DNA from: an uncultured beta proteobacterium
GTDB taxonomy: Bacteria > Pseudomonadota > Gammaproteobacteria > Burkholderiales > Burkholderiaceae_C
Direction of reading: 5' to 3'
Length of the DNA stretch: 64,000 nt
Assembly (NCBI GenBank): GCA_903905735.1
Contig: CAIVHU010000133.1
Span: 1-64,000 of the forward strand
Positions 52,570 through 62,396 of this stretch are shown here, piece after piece; the stretch's first letter is position 1; every line of letters begins with the position of its first letter. Position numbers and translations under genes: made by a program. The notes beneath the pieces were generated by a model. It saw only the letters and a list, made by a program, of their open reading frames with translations. It was not told the DNA's origin and made no database searches.

Positions 52570-54299
52570 CAGAACGACTCCTCCACCGCATCCGTCACCA
52601 CCTGGGGCTTGACCGTCATGTCGGGTGGAACGCCCAGCACCCGCAGGGTCTGCTGCACCGTCTGACTGAACACCGGGGCGGCCACATCACCCCCGAAATA
52701 CTGCCCGTTGGTCGGCTCGTCGATCATCACCGCCACGGCAATACGCGGCGCATCAATCGGGGCCAGCCCGGCGAACACGCCTCGGTACTTCTTGGCAGCG
52801 TAGCCATGGCCCTCCTGCTTGTTGGCGGTCCCAGTCTTGCCGCCCACCGAGTAACCCATGGTCTGGGCTTTGGGAGCGGTACCGCCCGGGCCGACAACCA
52901 GATGCAGCATGTAGCGCACCTGCTCGGCCACCTTGGGATCGAACACCTGTTGGCCCGCCACCGGACCCGACACCTTGAGCATGGACAGCGGCACAATATC
53001 ACCGTTGCGTCCGAAGAGGGTGTAAGCATGGGCCAGTTGCATCAGACTCACCGACAAGCCGTAGCCGTAACTCATCGTGGCCTGCTCGATCGGGCGCCAG
53101 CTCTTGTATGGGCGCAAGCGGCCACTGACGGCACCGGGGAACGGCACCTGTGGTTTCTGACCAAAGCCGACGCTGCTGAACATTTCCCACATTTCACGCG
53201 CGGGCATCTGCAGGGCAATTTTGGCGGTGCCAATGTTGCTGGACTTCTGGATCACTTCATTGACCGTCAGCATGCCGTGGGCGTGCGAGTCGGAAATCGT
53301 CGCGCTGCCGATGGTCAGACGCCCAGGAGCCGTCTGCACTTGCGTTTCCGGTGTGACGCGTTTGGTGTTGAGGGCCAGACCGATGACAAAAGGCTTCATG
53401 GTGGAGCCGGGCTCAAAGCTGTCGGTGAGTGTGCGGTTGCGCAACTGCTCACCGTTGAGGTTGACACGCTTGTCTGGCACATAGCTGGGGTAATTGGCCA
53501 GTGCCAGCACCTCACCGGTGTGAACATCCAGCACCACGATGCCGCCAGCCTTGGCTTTATGCTTGAGTACCGCCTCCTTGATGGATTCGTAGGCAAAAAA
53601 CTGCACCTTGCTGTCAATGCTGAGTTGCAGGTCACGGCCATCCACCGGGGCTACCTGCTCGCCCAGGTCTTCCACCGCACGACCCATCCGGTCCTTGATG
53701 ACACGCCGGGAACCATCGCGCCCACCGAGCTCTTTGTTGAAAGCGAGCTCCATGCCTTCCTGACCCAGATCCTCAATGTTGGTGAAGCCCACGACGTGGG
53801 CTGCGGCTTCACCCTCAGGGTATTGACGCTTGTATTCCTTGCGCTGGTAAATGCCTTTGATCTTCAGCGCCTCGATCTCTTTGCCCACCGACTCGTCCAC
53901 TTGCCGTTTGAGCCAGACAAAACTCTTGTCGTCTTCGAGCTTCTTGTTCAGTTCCGGCATCGACATGCCCAGCAGCTTGGCGAGCTTTTTCAGGTTCTGC
54001 GGATCACGGTCGACATCCTCCGGGATCGCCCAGATGCTGGGCACCGGAATGCTCGACGCCAGAACCACGCCATTGCGGTCCAGAATACGACCGCGGTTGG
54101 CCGGCAGTGCCAGCGTGCGGGCAAAGCGCACCTCGCCCTGGCGCTGAAAGAAGTCGTTGGCAATCACCTGGATGTACACCGCACGTCCGGCCAGACCGAC
54201 AAAGGCCAGCGCGATGGCGGCCACGATGAACTTGCTGCGCCACACCGGGGTCGGGCTGGCCAGCAGCGGACTGGAGTTGTAGGCGATGCTGCGGCTCAT
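52569..54299 (-). CDS. ftsI: division-specific transpeptidase FtsI (PBP3)
   Basis: A 576-aa bitopic class B penicillin-binding protein. After one membrane segment (about 20-42) comes the dimerisation/pedestal domain, with RGRILDRNGVVLASS. The catalytic motifs are SFEPGSTMKPFVIG (STxK), IQKSSNIGTAK (SxN) and GYSVGGKTGTANK (KTG). It cross-links septal peptidoglycan with FtsW. It overlaps ftsL by 4 bp. Confidence 0.97.
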   Translation of the reverse strand: MSRSIAYNSSPLLASPTPVWRSKFIVAAIALAFVGLAGRAVYIQVIANDFFQRQGEVRFARTLALPANRGRILDRNGVVLASSIPVPSIWAIPEDVDRDPQNLKKLAKLLGMSMPELNKKLEDDKSFVWLKRQVDESVGKEIEALKIKGIYQRKEYKRQYPEGEAAAHVVGFTNIEDLGQEGMELAFNKELGGRDGSRRVIKDRMGRAVEDLGEQVAPVDGRDLQLSIDSKVQFFAYESIKEAVLKHKAKAGGIVVLDVHTGEVLALANYPSYVPDKRVNLNGEQLRNRTLTDSFEPGSTMKPFVIGLALNTKRVTPETQVQTAPGRLTIGSATISDSHAHGMLTVNEVIQKSSNIGTAKIALQMPAREMWEMFSSVGFGQKPQVPFPGAVSGRLRPYKSWRPIEQATMSYGYGLSVSLMQLAHAYTLFGRNGDIVPLSMLKVSGPVAGQQVFDPKVAEQVRYMLHLVVGPGGTAPKAQTMGYSVGGKTGTANKQEGHGYAAKKYRGVFAGLAPIDAPRIAVAVMIDEPTNGQYFGGDVAAPVFSQTVQQTLRVLGVPPDMTVKPQVVTDAVEESF

Positions 54300-54619
54300 T
54301 TCACCCGCCCGCTGGTTTGGGGGTTGACAATGGCCTGCGAGCCGTCCTGGGACTGCGCCGTGTAGGCCACATAGGTGGTGATGGCCGGGTTGGCAGGGCG
54401 CATCTGCAGGCGTGATTTGGCCAGGCTTTCAATGCGCGCCGACGTGGACTGGGCGCGCTTCTCCACCTGCAGGCGCTCGTTTTCAACTTCCAGCTTGTGG
54501 GCTTGCGCCTGTGCATGGTCGAGTTCTGAAAAAAGGTGACGCGACTGGTACTGCACGTTCACCAGAAACAGGGCGCTGAGCACCACGCCCAGCAGCAGCA
54601 GCAGGTTCAGGCGCACCAT
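54296..54619 (-). CDS. ftsL: cell division protein FtsL
   Basis: A 107-aa bitopic protein: an N-terminal membrane helix ([24 protein letters not shown]) followed by a leucine-zipper-like coiled coil ([25 protein letters not shown]). It forms the FtsQLB complex that activates FtsW-FtsI. It overlaps rsmH by 13 bp and ftsI by 4 bp. Confidence 0.94.
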   Translation of the reverse strand: MVRLNLLLLLGVVLSALFLVNVQYQSRHLFSELDHAQAQAHKLEVENERLQVEKRAQSTSARIESLAKSRLQMRPANPAITTYVAYTAQSQDGSQAIVNPQTSGRVK

Positions 54620-55572
54620 GCGGCCACCTTCAGTGCGGCTGCGGTGCGCTCGGCCACACGCATGATGGCGCTGCGGGCGCGCGGGTTGGCGGCCACTTCT
54701 GCAGTCCCGGGGCGAATGCGGCCCAGCGCCTTCAAGTGCATCACCTGAGGTGCGGCAAAGGGCGCGCGGCGGTCATAGACTTCTTTGGCGTGCTGGGCGA
54801 TGAACTGCTTGACGATGCGGTCTTCCAGCGAATGAAAACTGATGACCACCAACCGGCCACCGGGTTGCAGCACCTTCAGAGCGCCCTCTAACGCCTGTTG
54901 CAGCTCTTCAAGCTCGGCGTTGATGAAAATCCGAAAAGCCTGAAATGTGCGCGTTGCAGGGTTCTGGCCCGGCTCGCGGGTTTTGACCGTGTCAGCCACG
55001 AGTTGGGCCAGTTCAGTGGTGGTTGAAAGGGGGCCCCGAGCCTGTCGGCGCGCAACAATCGCCTTTGCAATGGCGCCAGCAAACCGTTCTTCACCATATT
55101 CACGAATCACCTCCGTTATTTGATCTACTTCCGCATGGGCCAGCCACTGCGCCACCGAGGTGCCCCGCGTGGTGTCCATGCGCATATCCAGAGGACCTTC
55201 GAACCTGAAACTGAAACCCCGCGCCGGGTTGTCCACCTGCGGGGAACTGATGCCCAAATCCAGTAACAGACCCGCCACACTGGCCTGCGGCAACTCACCC
55301 AGATGCCGGAAACCCTGATGGCGGATGGCAAAACGTGGGTCGGTGATGGTGGCCGCCTCAGTCAGCGCGTCCGGGTCTTTGTCAAAGGCGATCAACCGCG
55401 CACCAGACGGCATGCGCGACAGGATCAGGCGGCTGTGGCCGCCGCGCCCAAACGTGGCATCCACATACACCGGGCTGGCTGTGCTGTCAGCGAGCGCCTC
55501 GGGGACTTGTCCGAGCAAAGCGTCAACCGCTTCGCCCAACAACACGGTGGTGTGTGTCCATGCGTTTTCCAC
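54607..55572 (-). CDS. rsmH: 16S rRNA (cytosine1402-N4)-methyltransferase
   Basis: A 321-aa SAM-dependent enzyme. The N-terminus [14 protein letters not shown] and the SAM loop [16 protein letters not shown] are typical, as are [32 protein letters not shown] and the C-terminal [15 protein letters not shown]. It starts with GTG 55572, 9 bp after the mraZ stop, with AAGG upstream. Confidence 0.96.
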   Translation of the reverse strand: MENAWTHTTVLLGEAVDALLGQVPEALADSTASPVYVDATFGRGGHSRLILSRMPSGARLIAFDKDPDALTEAATITDPRFAIRHQGFRHLGELPQASVAGLLLDLGISSPQVDNPARGFSFRFEGPLDMRMDTTRGTSVAQWLAHAEVDQITEVIREYGEERFAGAIAKAIVARRQARGPLSTTTELAQLVADTVKTREPGQNPATRTFQAFRIFINAELEELQQALEGALKVLQPGGRLVVISFHSLEDRIVKQFIAQHAKEVYDRRAPFAAPQVMHLKALGRIRPGTAEVAANPRARSAIMRVAERTAAALKVAAWCA

Positions 55573-55581
55573 CGCCTGCCT

Positions 55582-56010
55582 TCAGAACGCAAAGTCTTTG
55601 AAAACATCGGGCATGTCGCCCTGCATGGCCTGGGCTTCCTGCGCGTCGTAGGTGGCCTTGTCCCACAGCTCAAAGTAGCTGCCCATCCCCAAAAGCACTG
55701 ATTCCTTGGTGATGCCAGCGCCCGCGCGCAACTCTGGCGACACCAGCACACGACCCGTGGCATCCATCTCGACATCCATCGCATTGCCCAAAAAGATGCG
55801 TTTCCACCACTGGGCCGACATGGGCAGGCTGTTGATACGCTCACGGAACTTTTCCCACTCGGGCCGGGCGAAAATCATCAAACAACCGTGCGGGTGTTTG
55901 GTGATGGTGAGTTGGCCGCTGGCGGTGGCACTCAAGACGTCACGATGCCGGGTCGGCACAGACAGCCGACCCTTCGCATCCAGACTCAATGAGGAAGCCC
56001 CTTGAAACAC
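55582..56010 (-). CDS. mraZ: transcriptional regulator MraZ
   Basis: A 142-aa protein with two AbrB-like swapped-hairpin domains: [18 protein letters not shown] and [19 protein letters not shown] carry the duplicated DAKGR/DATGR signature. It represses its own dcw cluster in E. coli by binding direct repeats upstream. Four matching boxes lie 51-85 bp before its start. It is the first gene of the cluster. Confidence 0.95.
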   Translation of the reverse strand: MFQGASSLSLDAKGRLSVPTRHRDVLSATASGQLTITKHPHGCLMIFARPEWEKFRERINSLPMSAQWWKRIFLGNAMDVEMDATGRVLVSPELRAGAGITKESVLLGMGSYFELWDKATYDAQEAQAMQGDMPDVFKDFAF

Positions 56011-56060
56011 GTGAAATGACCTTTGTTGGGTTTGCCGACTTGACGAATATCAGTGAAAAA

Positions 56061-56095
56061 GCACTTTTCACCACAAAATTGCACTTTTTTGCACT
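56061..56095 (-). promoter_or_regulatory. MraZ-operator-like direct repeats
   Basis: On the minus strand the boxes AGTGC (56095-56091), AGTGC (56085-56081), TGTGG (56075-56071) and AGTGC (56065-56061) are exactly 10 bp apart with 5-bp AT-rich spacers. E. coli MraZ binds TGGGN boxes with the same 5+5 geometry, so autoregulation of the dcw cluster is likely here with a GTGS core. Confidence 0.75.
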
Positions 56096-56125
56096 GTATC
56101 AGCAAAATTGTGGAACGCAAACCCG

Positions 56126-56154
56126 GTTACAACAAATTTTTACAATGAAATCAA
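56126..56154 (-). promoter_or_regulatory. candidate mraZ promoter
   Basis: Minus-strand -35 TTGATT (56149-56154) and -10 TGTAAC (56126-56131) are 17 bp apart. The -10 is weak. If used, transcription would start just upstream of the MraZ boxes. The rest of 56011-56305 shows no other gene. Confidence 0.45.
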
Positions 56155-56305
56155 GGACTTAGACGCGATTTCGAAGGCCAAAAAGGCGACAAAATCGTTT
56201 TAAATGAAGCACTTAGCGCATGCACTCAAAGTGATGCGTGAGGATGGCAAACATCCTTGCAAAGTGTGCAAAGTTACCGCCTGTCAGCGCCCGCCGGGCG
56301 CACCA

Positions 56306-57637
56306 TTACAAGATGTAACGGCTCAGATCTTCGTTTTTGCTGAGCTCAGCCAGGCGCGACTCGACATACACCGCATCCACCTGGACCGTCTGGCCAGCAA
56401 GGTCGCTGGCGTTGAAACTCACCTCATCGAGCAGGCGCTCCATCACCGTAGACAGCCTGCGCGCGCCAATGTTTTCGGTGCGCTCGTTCACATCAAAGGC
56501 GATCTGCGCCAGGCGCGTGATGCCTTCATCCGTGAAGTTGATGCTGACCTGCTCGGTGGCCAGCAAGGCCTGGTACTGCTTGACCAGGCAGGCGTGGGTT
56601 TGGGTCAGGATGGCCACAAAGTCCTCCACCGACAGCGAGGACAACTCGACCCGGATCGGGAAACGGCCCTGCAGCTCCGGAATCAGGTCGCTGGGTTTGC
56701 TCAGGTGAAACGCCCCCGATGCAATGAACAGAATATGGTCTGTTTTGACGATGCCGTATTTGGTGGACACCGAGGTGCCCTCCACCAGCGGCAACAAATC
56801 GCGTTGCACACCCTGGCGCGACACCTCGGCGCTGCCGCTGTCGGCACGCGAAGTCACCTTGTCAATCTCGTCGATGAAAACAATGCCGTTTTGCTCCAGC
56901 ATGTGCAGCGCCTGGCTCTTGATCTCGTCTTCGTTGACCAGTTTGCCCGCTTCCTCGTCGGTCAGCAGCTTGAGTGCTTCTTCGATCTTGAGCTTGCGCG
57001 TCTGCTTCTTGTTCTGATTGAGCTGGCCAAACATGCCGCGCAACTGCTCGGTCATTTCCTCCATGCCAGCCGCGCCCATGATTTCCATGCGCGGCGACGA
57101 CACAGCCAGATCAATTTCAATCTCACGGTCGTTCAACTGGCCTTCGCGCAGCTTTTTGCGGAAAGTCTGGCGTGTAGCGCTCTCGGGCTCTTTGGCCTCC
57201 AGCACACCCTGCTCCAGCCTTGGCATCGGAATCAGAATGTCGAGCACCCGGTCTTCTGCCGCGTCTTCAGCGCGCGAACGCATCTTGTGCATCTCACTCT
57301 GGCGGGTCTGCTTGACCGCCACATCGGCCAGATCACGAATGATGGCATCGACATCCTTGCCGACATAGCCGACCTCGGTGAATTTGGTGGCTTCTACCTT
57401 GATGAAAGGCGCATTCGCCAGGCGCGCCAGGCGGCGGGCAATTTCGGTTTTGCCCACGCCAGTGGGGCCGATCATCAGGATGTTCTTGGGGGTGATTTCA
57501 CCGCGCAAGTCGCCATCGACCTGCTGGCGGCGCCAGCGGTTGCGCAGCGCAATGGCCACAGCGCGTTTGGCCTGGTGCTGGCCGACGATGTGCTTGTCAA
57601 GTTCGGCAACGATTTCCTGGGGGGTAAGAGATGACAT
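56306..57637 (-). CDS. hslU: ATP-dependent protease ATPase subunit HslU
   Basis: A 443-aa AAA+ unfoldase of the HslUV protease. [20 protein letters not shown] at the N-terminus, Walker [18 protein letters not shown], the pore motif GYVGKDVD, Walker [11 protein letters not shown], and the C-terminal LSRYIL tail that activates HslV are present. ATG 57637 gives [10 protein letters not shown]. It follows hslV by 65 bp on the same strand. Confidence 0.97.
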   Translation of the reverse strand: MSSLTPQEIVAELDKHIVGQHQAKRAVAIALRNRWRRQQVDGDLRGEITPKNILMIGPTGVGKTEIARRLARLANAPFIKVEATKFTEVGYVGKDVDAIIRDLADVAVKQTRQSEMHKMRSRAEDAAEDRVLDILIPMPRLEQGVLEAKEPESATRQTFRKKLREGQLNDREIEIDLAVSSPRMEIMGAAGMEEMTEQLRGMFGQLNQNKKQTRKLKIEEALKLLTDEEAGKLVNEDEIKSQALHMLEQNGIVFIDEIDKVTSRADSGSAEVSRQGVQRDLLPLVEGTSVSTKYGIVKTDHILFIASGAFHLSKPSDLIPELQGRFPIRVELSSLSVEDFVAILTQTHACLVKQYQALLATEQVSINFTDEGITRLAQIAFDVNERTENIGARRLSTVMERLLDEVSFNASDLAGQTVQVDAVYVESRLAELSKNEDLSRYIL

Positions 57638-57702
57638 GATTTCAAAATGTTGAGGACAGAGCAAAGTTCACTTCGTGTAACTCTTGGTCTGTCCCGCAAG
57701 GG

Positions 57703-58248
57703 TTAAAGACTCTCAATCGTGTGATTCATGTTGGTATAGATGCAGATCTCACCCGCAATTTCCAGTGACTTTTTGACCATGTCGGTCGCCGACAGTTCAG
57801 TGTTGTTGAGCATGGCGATGGCCGCGGCTTGGGCATAAGCACCGCCCGAGCCAATCGCCACGATGCCGTTCTCGGGTTCCAATACATCGCCGTTGCCGGT
57901 GATGATCAGCGAGGCTTCCAGGTCGGCTACCGCCAGCATGGCTTCCAGACGTCGCAACACGCGGTCGGTGCGCCAGTCTTTGGTCAGTTCAATGGCGGCG
58001 CGCACCAGGTGACCCTGATGCTTTTCCAGCTTGGCTTCAAATCGTTCAAACAGCGTGAAGGCATCGGCTGTGGCCCCGGCAAAACCCGCCAGCACCTTGC
58101 CGTGGTAGAGCTTGCGCACTTTGCGCGCCGTGCCCTTGACCACGATGTTGCCCAGAGTCACCTGTCCATCACCGCCAATGGCGACCTGCACACCCTGAGG
58201 CGTTTGTCGACGCACGCTGATGATGGTCGTTCCATGAAATTGTTCCAT
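57703..58248 (-). CDS. hslV: ATP-dependent protease proteolytic subunit HslV
   Basis: A 181-aa proteasome-like threonine peptidase. The catalytic Thr is expected at the second position of the mature form in GTTIISVRR, so MEQFHG would be a short propeptide removed on activation. [36 protein letters not shown] and [11 protein letters not shown] match the family. It sits just after the STAS-domain gene, 7 bp from its stop, and upstream of hslU. Confidence 0.96.
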   Translation of the reverse strand: MEQFHGTTIISVRRQTPQGVQVAIGGDGQVTLGNIVVKGTARKVRKLYHGKVLAGFAGATADAFTLFERFEAKLEKHQGHLVRAAIELTKDWRTDRVLRRLEAMLAVADLEASLIITGNGDVLEPENGIVAIGSGGAYAQAAAIAMLNNTELSATDMVKKSLEIAGEICIYTNMNHTIESL

Positions 58249-58255
58249 ACCGTTG

Positions 58256-59992
58256 TCAAGTGTCCAGGTTGGCACGCGCCGTGACACGCGCGTGCTCGTT
58301 GATGCCGATCAGATTGAAAAACGCTGCCACCAGATGGGGCAAATGGCAAAACTCGATCTTTGTCCCGGCGGCTTGAGAACTGGCTACCCAGTTCAGAATG
58401 CTGCCAGCCGCCGAAAAATCAACCCTCACCAACCGCTCACAGTTGACAAGCAGGTCTGCATTGCCCTGCAAGGCAGCTTCCAACGGCAGCAAACCCTCAG
58501 CCACCGTACCCAGCACGTCGCCCACCAACTCGACTTGGCTGGCATTGGCATCCACAAAAGGCATAGCGGCAGTCACTGGACTACCCGAAGTGTTGCCATG
58601 GTCGCTTTCCTGCGCCAGGCGCTTCGCGGGCGTATCGGCAAGCTGCCCAAAAGCGCGGTGGCAGCGTGGGCTTTGCCAGGCAGGCGGCGACACCTCGTAA
58701 GTGACGCAGTAGTCCATCGACACCAGCTCAAACTCATCCTGTGAGCCCAGGACACGCAGCACATTCATCCGCAGTTGCCACCAGAAACGCGCCACCTGGC
58801 GATCACCTACCGGGGTGTTGACGCGCAGCAAGTCATCAAGCACTTCCAGGCTGTCCAATTGCAGCGTCAAAGGCTGTTCACACCAGTACCCCATCAGGGT
58901 AGCCAATGCCGCTGCAGCGTCGGGGGTGACCAGTTTCAGGGCCTGCCAATCCAGCCGGGTGTGCGAGTGACCCGTGGCCACACTGCCCTGCAGCTGATCC
59001 ACCGATGGTTTGTCTAGCACCACAGGCGCACGCCAGACCGAAAAGCCGGTTGGCGAAGATGCCGAGTGCGCTGGGGGCACGATGGCCTGGGTCGCATCCG
59101 CAGGTCTTTGTGCAGAATTCTGGCTGCGCACAAGCCGATCCGGTCGCTGGGCATATTCCAGGGCCAGGCGGTCATAGCTGGCCTGCTGCCCGGTGGATCG
59201 GTACATGTCCAGCAGTGCCAGGGTCCAGGTGTTTTTGGATGCCGGTGATGCCGCGTTGGCTTTGAGTGCCAGGGTGAGCACAAATTCAGCTCCCGCATCA
59301 TCACTGTTGGCAAAACGAATGGCTGCATCTTCCAGCACCGGGTCTGACAGGACCTGGCCCATGTCGATGGACACCATTTTGGAGCTGGAAAAACCACTGA
59401 TGCCCAACTGGTCTGCGCCTTGGGGCGGCATTGCAGGGCGCACTTTAACGATCGGCTGGACCAGCTTCTTGTCGCCAGGGGTCTGGCCGGGAATGGTCAA
59501 CGCAGACTCACCCAGATTGGTGGGCATGGTTGGCGCAAAGGTGTTGCAGGTCTCCAGCTGAGACTCAATCATACGGGGTGAGGGCACTTGCGGGCGCATG
59601 ACGGGTACGCCGGGAGGAGTGGTTTCAGGGGTTTTGCCCTGCTGCCCTTTCCACCACTGCTTGGACATCTGGGCTTCGATCTCGTCGATTTTCTTCAGTG
59701 TGGACTCGCGTCCTTCGGACACTGGATAACTGGAGCTGTCCTGGAAAAACGAGGCGCGCGCCGCCATTTCCGACAGTGCCGCCGGGGATGCTGCCCGCAG
59801 CTTTCTCAGTTGACTGAATTCACGCCGGCGCACCGCATCGTTGTGCGCCTTGCGCTCGATCATGCGCTTGATGGCCTGCTTGCCGGTTTCACCCTCGTCG
59901 GGCGCATTAACCGGTGGTGCGTCGGCAGCCGGACTACGCACAAAATTAGCGACTCTGGCCAGCAGCCCGTTGGGAGTGTCTTTGGTCGCCAT
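58256..59992 (-). CDS. hypothetical protein with C-terminal STAS-like domain
   Basis: A 578-aa protein without signal peptide or membrane segment. The N-terminal third (about 1-150) is charged and Pro-rich. The middle (about 215-300, [21 protein letters not shown]...) looks like a helical TPR-type stretch. The C-terminus (about 480-578, [16 protein letters not shown]...[13 protein letters not shown]...GINEHARV) resembles a STAS domain with a conserved-looking Ser in VDFSAAG. No anti-sigma kinase is adjacent. It sits between dksA and hslV on the same strand. Function unknown; the domain call is from pattern only. Confidence 0.7.
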   Translation of the reverse strand: MATKDTPNGLLARVANFVRSPAADAPPVNAPDEGETGKQAIKRMIERKAHNDAVRRREFSQLRKLRAASPAALSEMAARASFFQDSSSYPVSEGRESTLKKIDEIEAQMSKQWWKGQQGKTPETTPPGVPVMRPQVPSPRMIESQLETCNTFAPTMPTNLGESALTIPGQTPGDKKLVQPIVKVRPAMPPQGADQLGISGFSSSKMVSIDMGQVLSDPVLEDAAIRFANSDDAGAEFVLTLALKANAASPASKNTWTLALLDMYRSTGQQASYDRLALEYAQRPDRLVRSQNSAQRPADATQAIVPPAHSASSPTGFSVWRAPVVLDKPSVDQLQGSVATGHSHTRLDWQALKLVTPDAAAALATLMGYWCEQPLTLQLDSLEVLDDLLRVNTPVGDRQVARFWWQLRMNVLRVLGSQDEFELVSMDYCVTYEVSPPAWQSPRCHRAFGQLADTPAKRLAQESDHGNTSGSPVTAAMPFVDANASQVELVGDVLGTVAEGLLPLEAALQGNADLLVNCERLVRVDFSAAGSILNWVASSQAAGTKIEFCHLPHLVAAFFNLIGINEHARVTARANLDT

Positions 59993-60032
59993 CGATACAC
60001 TTTATCCGCAGTGACGCGTCTGGCTGGCCGCG

Positions 60033-61097
60033 TCAGTCTCCAAACATCTTCTGCTTGAGTTCGCGGCGCTGTTGGGCCTCCAGCGACAGGGTAGCCGTTG
60101 GACGCGCCAGCAGTCGGCCAACACCTATGGGCTCACCGGTTTCGTCGCAGTAGCCATAGTCACCCGCGTCAATGCGGTTGATGGACTGCTCGATCTTCTT
60201 GAGCAGCTTGCGCTCGCGGTCGCGAGTGCGCAACTCCAGCGCGTGTTCTTCTTCAATGGTGGCGCGGTCAGCGGGGTCGGGCACCACCACGGTGTCTTCG
60301 CGCAGATGCTCGGTCGTTTCACCGGCGTTGCTCAGGATGTCGTTCTTCAGTACCACCAGTTTCAGCCGGAAAAACGCCATCTGGGTGTCGTTCATATAGT
60401 CGTCATCCGACATGGCCATGATCTCGGCATCCGTCAACTCGTCCACCGGCTTTTTCTTCCAATTGTTGGCTAGTTTGGGGTCCTTCTTCACGGCCGAGGC
60501 CAGCGGCGAGACGATGGGTTGCACAGCGGTCATCTGCGTGAAACTGGCTTTGGCTGCCGTGGAGGCCACCGACTGCGCCATCGAGGGCACGGTCAGCTGG
60601 GCCAGCCGGGACGACGGTCGGCCCGAGCGCACCGGCACCCCCAGCGCCGTCATGGGCGGTGCCACAGGGGCGGCCTTAGCCGCAGCCACTGGCTCGGCGG
60701 ATTTGAGCGTTTTGGCGGTTTTTCCAGAGGACGTCACGTTGGCAGTTGGATCAATGGTAGTCACAGGTTCAGACTTCTTTTTGGAACGGAGCGGGGTCGG
60801 TGGTGCGGCTGGCACCGCTTTGACAGGCTCAGCCTTTTTGGCCGACTCCACTTTTTTGACGACGGGTGCCTTGGCCACGGGGGCCTTGGCGGCGGGTGTT
60901 TTAACGGCTGGCTTGGCTGCGGGTTTGGCCGCGGGCTTGGCAACCGACTGACTGGCAGATATGAGGGGTACGACAGGAGGCGCCACAGTCACCTTTTTTG
61001 CCGTGACCGTTTTGACGGCTTTGGCAGCAGGAGCTGGCTTGGTGGCGGCAACCGCTTTGGCGGGTACAGCTTTCGGTTTAACGGCTGGCGCTTTCAC
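60033..61097 (-). CDS. dksA: RNA polymerase-binding factor DksA, with long N-terminal extension
   Basis: A 354-aa protein. The last ~150 residues are DksA: coiled-coil tip DPADRATIEEEHALELRTRDRERKLLKKIEQS and the globular end YGYCDETGEPIGVGRLLARP. Only one of the four zinc cysteines remains, so this is the zinc-independent type. The first ~200 residues are a low-complexity Ala/Lys/Pro/Val extension (repeats of AKAP, KPAAKPA). The start GTG 61097 has AGGAG 7 bp upstream; the longer frame from 61274 lacks a site. It binds the polymerase secondary channel with ppGpp. The cobW GTPase lies upstream. Confidence 0.93.
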   Translation of the reverse strand: MKAPAVKPKAVPAKAVAATKPAPAAKAVKTVTAKKVTVAPPVVPLISASQSVAKPAAKPAAKPAVKTPAAKAPVAKAPVVKKVESAKKAEPVKAVPAAPPTPLRSKKKSEPVTTIDPTANVTSSGKTAKTLKSAEPVAAAKAAPVAPPMTALGVPVRSGRPSSRLAQLTVPSMAQSVASTAAKASFTQMTAVQPIVSPLASAVKKDPKLANNWKKKPVDELTDAEIMAMSDDDYMNDTQMAFFRLKLVVLKNDILSNAGETTEHLREDTVVVPDPADRATIEEEHALELRTRDRERKLLKKIEQSINRIDAGDYGYCDETGEPIGVGRLLARPTATLSLEAQQRRELKQKMFGD

Positions 61098-61302
61098 GGG
61101 TGGTCTCCTGGCGATTTTGTGGAAATCTTTGGGTTGGAATGTGAGGGCTTCCTGCTCTGCGGCGGATTGGGTCTGCGTTTTGACGACCTTGGGAGGCGCT
61201 TCCTCTTCGGCGCGCGAGTGTACCGGCGCTGCCGTTGAAAAACCCATCAGTTGCAAAAGCGAGACAAACATCACTCTTCGGGGGCAAGGTTAAAAGACGA
61301 AC

Positions 61303-62352
61303 TCAGACAAGGCTCTGCTCCATCCCTTGCAAAAAAATGTCCTGGGGCAGATCGATACCGATAAACACCATTTTGCTACAACGCTTTTCGTCCGGACCCC
61401 AGGCGGGGCCCAGGTCGCTGCCCATCAGCTGGTGCACCCCTTGGAAAATCACCTTGCGGTCGGTGCCTTTCATATAGAGAACACCTTTGTAGCGCAACAT
61501 ACGCGGGCCGTAGATGTTGACCACCGCCCCCAAAAAGTCTTCCAGTTTGGCCGGATCAAACGCGCGGTCTGAGCGGAACACAAAACTTTTCACGTCATCG
61601 TCATGCGCGTGGTGGTGGCCATGTTGGTGCGACAGGTGGTTGCAGGATTCGCCCGGTGCATGGTCGTGACCCGCATGGTCATGGTCGTGGTCGTCTTCCT
61701 TGAGGAAATCCGGGTCGATGTCGAGCTTGGTATTGAGGTTGAAACCGCGCAGGTCAAACACCTCTGACAGCGCCACCTCGCCAAAATGCACGGCTTTTTG
61801 CGGCGCACGCGGGTTCATGTGCTTGAGACGGTGCTGCAGGTCGGCCACCTCTTCGGCGCTGACCAGGTCGGTCTTGCTGATGAATATCTGGTCGGCAAAA
61901 CCCACCTGACGGCGCGCTTCCTGGCGGTCATCGAGCTGCTGGTTGGCGTGTTTGGCATCCACCAGCGTCAGGATCGAGTCCAGCAAATAGCTCTCGGCAA
62001 TCTCGTCGTCCATGAAAAAGGTCTGTGCCACCGGGCCCGGGTCGGCAACGCCGGTGGTCTCAATCACCACACGGTCAAAGTCCAGCAGGCCCTGGCGCTT
62101 TTTGGCGGCCAGAAGCTGCAGGGCTTCACGCAGGTCTTCGCGGATGGTGCAGCAGATGCAGCCGTTGCTCATCTGGATGATCTGCTCTTGGGAGTCGGTC
62201 ACCAGAATGTCGTTGTCGATGTTTTCCTCACCAAACTCGTTTTCGATGATGGCGATTTTCTGGCCATGCGCCTCCGACAACACGCGTTTGAGGAGCGTGG
62301 TTTTGCCGGATCCGAGAAAACCGGTGAGGATGGTGGCAGGAATCAGACTCAT
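61303..62352 (-). CDS. CobW/COG0523-family GTPase, probable zinc metallochaperone
   Basis: A 349-aa GTPase. The P loop is LTGFLGSGKTTLLKRVL, the metal-binding CxCC motif is SNGCICCTIREDL, and the base-recognition motif ISKTDL is present. A His/Asp-rich loop (about 215-250, DDHDHDHAGHDHA then HQHGHHHAHDDD) is typical of metal-handling members. COG0523 proteins often accompany zinc-independent paralogues, and here the next gene is the zinc-cysteine-poor dksA. Metal specificity is not shown by sequence. Confidence 0.93.
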   Translation of the reverse strand: MSLIPATILTGFLGSGKTTLLKRVLSEAHGQKIAIIENEFGEENIDNDILVTDSQEQIIQMSNGCICCTIREDLREALQLLAAKKRQGLLDFDRVVIETTGVADPGPVAQTFFMDDEIAESYLLDSILTLVDAKHANQQLDDRQEARRQVGFADQIFISKTDLVSAEEVADLQHRLKHMNPRAPQKAVHFGEVALSEVFDLRGFNLNTKLDIDPDFLKEDDHDHDHAGHDHAPGESCNHLSHQHGHHHAHDDDVKSFVFRSDRAFDPAKLEDFLGAVVNIYGPRMLRYKGVLYMKGTDRKVIFQGVHQLMGSDLGPAWGPDEKRCSKMVFIGIDLPQDIFLQGMEQSLV

Positions 62353-62396
62353 GATGGGTACAGGTTGAAAGGCAGCCAGTGTAACGATGATCTGTT

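Noticed and set aside
52806-54365. 519-codon open frame antisense to ftsI
   Set aside because: Shadow of a real gene with no recognisable protein features.
56061-56095. Short regularly spaced repeats as a CRISPR
   Set aside because: Unit is 5 bp with 5-bp spacers and no cas genes; it fits a MraZ operator.
56204-57634. 476-codon open frame antisense to hslU
   Set aside because: Shadow; hslU is complete on the opposite strand.
61098-61274. Longer dksA start (MMFVSLLQLMGF...)
   Set aside because: No ribosome-binding site; GTG 61097 has a strong AGGAG at proper distance.
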